Below, in pieces: positions 1-4,288 of a stretch of 5,659 bases of DNA (its first letter is position 1; the number at the start of each line of letters is the position of its first letter). The notes under the pieces are model-generated. The model saw only the letters and a program-made list of their open reading frames with translations, ran no database searches and was not told the origin of the DNA. The stretch lies in assembly GCA_009776995.1 (NCBI GenBank), contig WRMR01000342.1, positions 1 to 5,659 on the forward strand, read 5' to 3'. The translations under genes were made by a program, and so were the position numbers. The DNA comes from Planctomycetaceae bacterium (GTDB lineage Bacteria; Planctomycetota; Planctomycetia; Pirellulales; Thermoguttaceae).

Positions 1-2
1 AC

Positions 3-1256
3 GGAATCAACGGTATCGTTTTGCGATGTGTCGGCATCTTGCTGATCTTTGGCGGGTTGATCGGACCTGGTTTTCTGAGTTACTGGGAAATGCTACTTTA
101 CTACGGGAACGTTTGGAATGATTCCCGGTTTGTCGGTGATTATCTCGTCCTGACATTTTGGGCTTTTGCTTTGCCCGTGATCAACGGCATCATCCTGTTC
201 GGTCTTTTCCGATGGGGAAACCGCAAAGAAAGCCTGCGCGGTCTCATTCGACACAATAAAACGATCCTTGCATGGGCAACCTCCATTTTCGTACTCTGGA
301 TTGGTTCCTATTGTCTCTCGCTGATGTTGAGTCCGAATGCAGACACTTCTTACAGTTACTACCGATATTCCACACTTCTTGCCCCTTTCCCACTCGGTGG
401 AATGTTTGCGGTCAATGCTCTCATCGTTTGGCTGGCCATTGGGCTGATTCTGGACGGCTTGAAGCGGGAACAAGGCGGCCGGTTTTGGAGTGGGGTGCTG
501 TTTTTCCTGTTTTGGGCCGTGGTTCGATACGTCGATCTGTTTTCCGGCGTCGGCGGAATGCTCGGAGCAGCGGCAATATTCATGTTTTGCGGTTTGTTTA
601 TGCTCGGAGTCGTCTATGTTTGGACAATGCGCCGGCGAAATCACCGCGCGACCGAAACGGTAACGGAATGTCAGGAAGCGGTTGCCAACGTTCCTTTGTT
701 GCCACCCCGGATAAAAACCATACAAGACAAGATTTTACTTCTTTGGCAGTCGGAACGAAATATTCTCACGGCGATTGTGTTGGTTGCGGCACTGCAATTC
801 ACCCTTCTCGGTGCAATGATTGTCAACGAACTGAAACCACATCTTGGTGGCACGACCATCCGGGTGACAACCATTCCCGTCGATCCCCGCGATCTGTTCC
901 GAGGCGATTATGTGGTTTTGCGCTATGAATTCAGTAACGTGAAATCGCTACCGGGTTACTATGGTTTCGGCAAGACCGCATCGGAGCAGACGGTTTTCGT
1001 GACAATGCAACAGAAAGGCGATCTTTGGAAGCCTGTCCATGTCAGCCGGACAAGACCGAAAGAAGGCGTTGCCCTTCGTGGAGTTCTCAAACCGTACAGC
1101 AGTGAAATCGTGTATGGTATTGAATCGTACTTCGTTCAGGAAGGCACGGGCAAAGCCATCGAAGACGCCATGCGGCGAAATCGTGAAAGCGTTGTCGTTG
1201 AACTGACTGTTGCCCCCAATGGGAAAACGTCGATCCAAAAGGTTCACGTCCGATGA
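3..1256 (+). CDS. DUF2157-like multi-pass membrane protein with C-terminal GDYXXLXYE domain (5' partial)
   Basis: The reading frame is open to the left edge, so the true start lies outside the window. The TTG at 21 is only the first start-like codon and has no ribosome binding site. About six hydrophobic segments come first. The RYVDLF at 525-542, followed by a glycine-rich hydrophobic helix, resembles the end of DUF2157-type membrane proteins. After a cytosolic-looking basic stretch (RRRNH, about 630-650), a seventh helix (about 762-827) anchors a soluble tail. That tail holds the family signature GDYVVLRYEFS at 903-935, preceded by VDPRDLFR. GDYXXLXYE proteins are often encoded beside DUF2157 and DUF4401 membrane genes; here the two parts appear joined in one chain. 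The biochemical role of the family is not established. I am sure of the GDYXXLXYE assignment and less sure of the DUF2157 label. The gene stops with TGA at 1254-1256. Confidence 0.82.
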   Translation, partial: GINGIVLRCVGILLIFGGLIGPGFLSYWEMLLYYGNVWNDSRFVGDYLVLTFWAFALPVINGIILFGLFRWGNRKESLRGLIRHNKTILAWATSIFVLWIGSYCLSLMLSPNADTSYSYYRYSTLLAPFPLGGMFAVNALIVWLAIGLILDGLKREQGGRFWSGVLFFLFWAVVRYVDLFSGVGGMLGAAAIFMFCGLFMLGVVYVWTMRRRNHRATETVTECQEAVANVPLLPPRIKTIQDKILLLWQSERNILTAIVLVAALQFTLLGAMIVNELKPHLGGTTIRVTTIPVDPRDLFRGDYVVLRYEFSNVKSLPGYYGFGKTASEQTVFVTMQQKGDLWKPVHVSRTRPKEGVALRGVLKPYSSEIVYGIESYFVQEGTGKAIEDAMRRNRESVVVELTVAPNGKTSIQKVHVR

Positions 1257-1284
1257 AATCCAACACCCCATCAGAGCCGCAACC

Positions 1285-1317
1285 GTAAGATTGCGCAATT
1301 AATCTTCGCAATCTTAC
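1285..1317 (+). terminator. Perfect 11-bp hairpin after the membrane gene
   Basis: GTAAGATTGCG (1285-1295) is the exact reverse complement of CGCAATCTTAC (1307-1317), with an 11-base loop between them. It lies 28 bases after the stop codon of the membrane gene, the usual place for a transcription end. No T-tract follows, so it is not a textbook intrinsic terminator. It could instead be a 3' mRNA-stabilising stem or a small repeat. Part of the loop (AATCTT) can also pair with AAGATT in the left arm, giving a competing smaller fold. Confidence 0.45.
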
Positions 1318-1431
1318 ACCAAGTTCGACAGTTCTGACCACTTGGCCAGAATTTTGAAAAAATCTTTTTTCCCAGTTGGGCTTGGCTTGTCCATTTGCAT
1401 CTGTTCACGGGTTATGTTTTTCACCACGAAG

Positions 1432-1456
1432 GTAGGGCGGTCACGTTGTAACCGCC
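1432..1456 (+). repeat. REP-like unit, left (GTAG plus imperfect palindrome)
   Basis: GTAG (1432-1435) is followed directly by a 9-bp stem, GGCGGTCAC (1436-1444) with GTAACCGCC (1448-1456), around a GTT loop. There is one C/A mismatch (1442 with 1450). A GTAG or GGAG tetranucleotide 5' of an imperfect palindrome is the layout of REP sequences recognised by RAYT (REP-associated tyrosine transposase) proteins of the Y1 family. No RAYT gene is in the window. Confidence 0.6.
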
Positions 1457-1543
1457 GCAGGACGTGTGTGGACTTGATTTTGTCAATCGTTTTGTTTTGT
1501 TGTGAAATGTTGCATCAGGTTCAATATCCACATACCCAATACC

Positions 1544-1568
1544 GGCGGTCACGGCGTGGCCGCCCTAC
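1544..1568 (-). repeat. REP-like unit, right (inverted copy)
   Basis: Read on the minus strand, GTAG (1568-1565) is followed by GGCGGCCAC, a GCC loop and GTGACCGCC. All nine stem positions can pair in RNA if one G-U is allowed. It faces the unit at 1432-1456 with 87 bases between them, like the paired inverted REPs of a BIME. The two units differ at four positions, three of which keep RNA pairing between the arms through G-U wobbles. Confidence 0.6.
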
Positions 1569-1635
1569 CTTGAAATCCATTCGGAGTCCTTCGTGATAAA
1601 AATAACGTGAACGGTTACGTCCATTTTAACGGCGC

Positions 1636-1824
1636 ATGGTGAAATGTTGCGGCCTGGGCGATGAACCGCGTCGCGTGCTGAGCGAACTGAGCAAGATCAT
1701 CCTTGTCGATGCCGTGTTGCCATGCAGACCGACCTCGATGCCGTCAACGACACCGGACGTGGAAATCCGCAAACGCTACATCACCCGCCAATTCAAAAAA
1801 TCATTTTTGATGCCAATGGAGTGA
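1636..1824 (+). pseudogene. Possible remnant of a transposase C-terminal region
   Basis: The 62-codon frame is GC-rich inside AT-rich flanks. It reads RVLSELSKIILVDAVLP near 1669-1722 and DVEIRKRYITRQ near 1756-1794. To me this recalls the 'L(S/A)EL..I..VDVVLPT...G..IRKRCVTRP' C-terminal pattern of IS1634-like transposases, with the middle scrambled and the usual 'LL..LGL.LP' tail missing. There is no ribosome binding site and no partner gene. The match rests on remembered family patterns, so it is tentative. The alternative is a chance open frame. Confidence 0.33.
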
Positions 1825-1846
1825 AGATTTTTAACCGCTGATGACG

Positions 1847-1916
1847 GAATTTCAATATCCGGACTCCTGCGGTTGCGGAACTTGGGGTAAATTTCGCGGC
1901 TCCGATTGAAATATTC
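1847..1916. repeat. Imperfect AT-rich inverted repeat
   Basis: GAATTTCAATATCCGGA (1847-1863) pairs imperfectly with TCCGATTGAAATATTC (1901-1916). TTTCAAT and CGGA match, with three extra bases in each arm at different places. The spacer is 37 bases. It may be the worn end of a mobile element next to the transposase-like fragment, or chance. Confidence 0.25.
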
Positions 1917-1932
1917 ACGTTTATTATTGCGC

Positions 1933-1959
1933 GGCACCAAGTTTTTTTGTGCCTTTTTT
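1933..1959 (+). terminator. Small hairpin followed by a six-T run
   Basis: GGCAC (1933-1937) pairs with GTGCC (1949-1953) around an 11-base T-rich loop, and TTTTTT follows directly (1954-1959). The shape fits a weak intrinsic terminator on the plus strand, which would shield the ATPase gene from upstream transcription. The stem is only 5 bp, so confidence is low. Confidence 0.3.
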
Positions 1960-1990
1960 GACTTTTCGTGAATGAAAAAACGTATTTTTT
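1942..1990. other. Run of spaced A/T tracts (possible curved DNA)
   Basis: T7 (1942-1948), T6 (1954-1959), T4 (1963-1966), A6 (1975-1980) and T6 (1985-1990) follow each other with centres 8 to 13 bases apart, close to the helical repeat. Such phasing commonly bends DNA and can be a site for nucleoid proteins. It lies 20-70 bases upstream of the promoter-like hexamers before the ATPase gene. G plus A6 and T6 plus C (1974-1991) also form a 7-bp AT hairpin. Confidence 0.35.
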
Positions 1991-2011
1991 CCCAATTTCC
2001 GGGGTTTTATC

Positions 2012-2040
2012 TTGGGTAGGTTCGTCTGTGGATATATATT
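2012..2040 (+). promoter_or_regulatory. Candidate sigma-70-type promoter for the ATPase gene
   Basis: TATATT (2035-2040) matches the -10 consensus at five of six positions. TTGGGT (2012-2017), 17 bases upstream, keeps the TTG of a -35 box. TATGAT (2040-2045) is an equally good -10 hexamer in an overlapping register. Transcripts would have a leader of roughly 70 bases before the ATG at 2120. The region is AT-rich, so chance matches are likely. Confidence 0.3.
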
Positions 2041-2059
2041 ATGATAGTCATAATGATAG
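2038..2059. promoter_or_regulatory. Dyad plus direct repeat, possible operator
   Basis: ATTATGA (2038-2044) and TCATAAT (2048-2054) form a perfect 7-bp dyad around TAG. In addition, ATGATAG occurs twice, at 2041-2047 and 2053-2059, 12 bases apart. The site overlaps the candidate -10 region, where a dimeric regulator would repress. No regulator gene is visible, so the function is inferred from position and symmetry only. Confidence 0.35.
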
Positions 2060-2119
2060 GCATAGACACCCTTGTTTGAATAAAAAAACTGTTATCAACC
2101 TTGCAAACGATATACTACC

Positions 2120-3847
2120 ATGGAAATAGGCGACATTCTTGTACAAAAAGGGCTGATCGACCAGCCGACGCTCTCCGACCTTCAACAGCCGAACATCAGT
2201 GGTCTGCGCCCCGACCAGCTTGCCATCGAGCGCGGTATCGTGCCGGAGGAAAAGGTACTCCTCGCGATTGGGGATGAATTCGGTATCGATTATGTTGATC
2301 TCGCAAAAGTCGAAATCGATACGAATATTCTCAAAAAATTTCCAACCCGGTTCATCCACCGCGAACGCATTTTCCCGATCGAATATCATAACGGTTCGAT
2401 CACCGTGGCCGTCAGCGACCCGTTGAACCTGTACCCGCTTGATGAAATCGCGTCGGTTACGAATCGGCAGATCACGCCCGTGTTGGCACTCAAGAGCGAA
2501 ATCGACAAGCTGATCAAACGCCATCTCGGTTTGGGCAGCGAAACCATCGAGGGGCTTGTCGAGCAGAAAGAAAAAGAGGCCAAAGAACACGAAATTGAGC
2601 TTCTGGGCGAGTTGGAAACCGATGGTTCCGAACTGTCCGAAATGGCGCGGGAACCGTCCGTCATCCGGCTGGTCAACGAAGTTTTTCTCGAAGCGATCGA
2701 AGCCCGGTCGAGCGATATTCACATCGAATCGGAAGCGAACGGCCTGACCATCCGCTACCGCATTGATGGTGTGCTGCATATCCAGCCTTTCCCGCCGGAA
2801 ATCCACCGTTTTCAGGCAGCGATTATCAGCCGTCTGAAAATTATGGCCAAGCTCAACATCGCCGAACGCCGTCTGCCGCAGGACGGCCGCATCCAGCTCA
2901 AGTACAAAGGTCGAGAAATCGACGTCCGCGTCTCGGTCATCCCCATGATCCACGGCGAAGGCATCGTCATGCGTCTCCTCGACAAGGAAGCGATGGAGTT
3001 TTCACTCAAGGGACTGGGCATGAACTCGACGATTTACGCGACGTTTTCCGAACTGATCCGTTTGCCGCACGGCATTATTCTTGTCACCGGGCCGACCGGT
3101 TCGGGGAAAACCACAACGCTTTACAGTGCCCTGACCGAAATCAAGGACGCATCGACGAAGATCATCACGACGGAAGACCCGGTCGAATACCGTCTCGAAG
3201 GCATCAGCCAGATTCAGGTGCATACAAAGATCGGCCTGACGTTTGCCGCGTCGCTTCGCAGCATCTTGCGTCACGACCCGGACATCTGCCTCGTCGGTGA
3301 AATTCGCGACCTTGAAACAGCGGAAAACGCGGTCCAGGCGGCCTTGACCGGACACTTGGTTTTCAGCACGTTGCACACGAACGATGCCGCCGGTGCTTAC
3401 ACCCGGTTGATCGACATGGGCGTCGAACCGTTTCTCGTGTCCAGTTGCGTCGAGGCGGTCATGGCCCAACGGTTGGTGCGAAAATTGTGCCCGCATTGCA
3501 AAGAGGAATACATCCCTGTGCCGGACGAATTGCCGGAGGATTTTCCGTTCGAGGTGCTGGCGCAACGCGGCGGTCGTCTTTACCGCCCGATGGGTTGCCG
3601 CGAATGTCGTTACGTCGGCTATCGCGGGCGAAACGGAATTTATGAGCTCATGGTCACAACGCCCCAGGTGCGGCAACTGGCCGGAGAAAACGCGACCTCC
3701 TGGCAGATTAAAAAAGCCGCCAAGACCGAAGGGATGCTCACATTGCGCGACGACGGCTGGCTCAATGTCCTCAGCGGCAACACGTCGGTCGATGAAGTCG
3801 TCCGTGTCACCAAACGCGACATCAGCGATGGTTCGAGTGCAAGATAG
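2120..3847 (+). CDS. Type II secretion / type IV pilus assembly ATPase (GspE/PilB family)
   Basis: A hexameric cytoplasmic ATPase that drives pseudopilus or pilus polymerisation at the inner membrane. The 575 residues are a normal full length. The N-terminal MshEN/T2SSE_N-like region (about 1-150, 'GDILVQKGLID...') is followed by the catalytic domain. Walker A is GPTGSGKTT (324-332, Lys330). The Asp box is IITTEDPVEY (348-357). Walker B is DICLVGEIRD (388-397, Glu394). The His box is GHLVFSTLHTND (411-422). The zinc site is CPHC (457-460) with CREC (493-496). All key residues are present, so the enzyme looks active. The ATG at 2120 is the first start after an in-frame stop at 2081 and gives the expected 'M-x-IGDIL' opening, but no Shine-Dalgarno sequence precedes it. 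No gspF/pilC follows: a transposase fragment begins right after the stop. GspE and PilB cannot be separated from sequence alone, so no symbol is given. Confidence 0.95.
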   Translation: MEIGDILVQKGLIDQPTLSDLQQPNISGLRPDQLAIERGIVPEEKVLLAIGDEFGIDYVDLAKVEIDTNILKKFPTRFIHRERIFPIEYHNGSITVAVSDPLNLYPLDEIASVTNRQITPVLALKSEIDKLIKRHLGLGSETIEGLVEQKEKEAKEHEIELLGELETDGSELSEMAREPSVIRLVNEVFLEAIEARSSDIHIESEANGLTIRYRIDGVLHIQPFPPEIHRFQAAIISRLKIMAKLNIAERRLPQDGRIQLKYKGREIDVRVSVIPMIHGEGIVMRLLDKEAMEFSLKGLGMNSTIYATFSELIRLPHGIILVTGPTGSGKTTTLYSALTEIKDASTKIITTEDPVEYRLEGISQIQVHTKIGLTFAASLRSILRHDPDICLVGEIRDLETAENAVQAALTGHLVFSTLHTNDAAGAYTRLIDMGVEPFLVSSCVEAVMAQRLVRKLCPHCKEEYIPVPDELPEDFPFEVLAQRGGRLYRPMGCRECRYVGYRGRNGIYELMVTTPQVRQLAGENATSWQIKKAAKTEGMLTLRDDGWLNVLSGNTSVDEVVRVTKRDISDGSSAR

Positions 3848-4033
3848 CAAGGGTTGTTCTTGGAGTACCAGAAATTTCGCGTCGGCATTGAAGGCGCGAT
3901 CTCGTGCTTAAAACGTGCATTCCGGCTTGCGAGATGTTGTTTTCGCGGTTTTAAGAATTTTTGCAGCGCGGTGGGCAGTGCGGTGTTTTGTCACAACCTG
4001 ATCGTCATCGTCCGGCAAGAAGAACCCGGATAA
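3848..4033 (+). pseudogene. 5'-truncated DDE transposase, C-terminal fragment
   Basis: The frame directly after the ATPase stop (and in the same register) stays open to a TAA at 4031-4033. From 3866 it reads YQKFRVGIEGAISCLKRAF, then RCCFRGFKNF, then VGSAVFCHNLIVIVRQ. This matches the well-known transposase ending 'FR.GIEG.IS.LKR.FGL.RC..RG...F...VG..VF.HNL...R', in which the Glu of IEG is the last acidic residue of the DDE triad. The first two acidic residues, the N-terminus and any start codon are missing, so it cannot be active. Homology probably starts between 3848 and 3870, placing the break next to the ATPase stop. The exact IS family is not certain. Confidence 0.75.
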
Positions 4034-4237
4034 AACGCGGACTATCGGTAAGGAAAAAATCAAACAACGGCGACGTTGAATGGAATGTCACGCGCGAAAA
4101 TCGGAAAAAAAACCGAAAATAACCAACATCGACGTCAAAGAACAAAATGATGAAAAATTTGTTCAACAAAAAATTGGACCAACTGAAATTTGGCGTTATT
4201 TCAACAGAAACAATGTAAATTCAAAGTTACACCCTGA
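4034..4237. other. AT-rich gene-free spacer
   Basis: This holds no open frame worth calling. It is rich in A-runs (for example 4104-4113 and 4168-4173) and follows the transposase fragment, so it may include the former right end of that insertion sequence. No terminal inverted repeat partner can be seen because the left end is absent. It contains a small palindrome, TTTGTT-C-AACAAA (4158-4170). Confidence 0.5.
4184..4203 (-). terminator. Weak hairpin downstream of the minus-strand gene
   Basis: TGAAAT (4184-4189) pairs with ATTTCA (4198-4203) around an 8-base loop. Read on the minus strand, a T6 run follows about ten bases after the stem. It is downstream of the minus-strand repeat gene and could end its transcript, but the stem is short and AT-rich. 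Confidence 0.2.
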
Positions 4238-4288
4238 TTAATTGTCGCATTTCCGCTTCCATGACTTTGGCTTTCAATTCATCCAGTT
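4238..4288. repeat. Direct repeat copy A1 (partner 5029-5079)
   Basis: These 51 bases match 5029-5079 with one difference (T at 4245, C at 5036). The partner encodes the helix ELDELKAKVMEAEMRQL inside the minus-strand gene. In this copy the same bases are read in another frame and the gene stops within them (TGA at 4276-4274). Confidence 0.95.

Larger units (their letters stand above)
1401..1614. repeat. Long imperfect foldback element containing two REP-like palindromes
   Basis: The outer ends match as inverted copies: CTGTTCACG at 1401-1409 against CGTGAACGG at 1606-1614, then TTAT/T-rich stretches, then CACGAAGG (1425-1432) against CCTTCGTG (1588-1595). The core arms 1429-1457 and 1543-1571 match at 25 of 29 positions. 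Similarity continues inward in weaker form (GTGTGTGGAC...TTGA near 1464-1478 against TCAATATCCACATAC near 1521-1535). The right arm carries about 16 extra bases between the CCTT at 1568-1571 and the CCTT at 1588-1591. No coding capacity is evident. It could be a MITE-like or BIME-like non-autonomous repeat; copies elsewhere in the genome would decide this. Confidence 0.65.

Noticed and set aside
93..725. 210-codon minus-strand frame opposite the membrane gene
   Set aside because: The plus strand shows clear transmembrane periodicity; the antisense product is low in hydrophobic segments and rich in Q/H/P, typical of a shadow.
1356..1371. GAAAAAA-TC-TTTTTTC palindrome as a terminator
   Set aside because: The two-base loop is too tight to fold as drawn, and it has no GC stem; it is more likely a chance A/T tract.
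1429..1571. CRISPR-like repeat pair
   Set aside because: There are only two units, in inverted rather than direct orientation, with no regular spacers and no cas genes.
1342..1596. 84-codon plus-strand frame across the REP-like doublet
   Set aside because: It runs through both palindromes and has Cys/Arg-rich nonsense composition; the repeat explains the sequence better.
1784..2010. Long open stretch on the minus strand across 2010-1784
   Set aside because: It has no ATG near its start, only a TTG or GTG without a ribosome binding site. The product is basic and low in complexity, and it overlaps A/T tracts and inverted repeats. It is probably non-coding.
2048..2953. 301-codon open frame on the minus strand
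   Set aside because: It lies wholly opposite the ATPase gene, whose motifs are complete. The translation is compositionally odd (rich in D, F, R) and matches no family, so it is a shadow of the codon pattern.
3002..3850. 282-codon open frame on the minus strand
   Set aside because: It is antisense to the catalytic domain of the ATPase, with no recognisable motif and no start signal; also a shadow.
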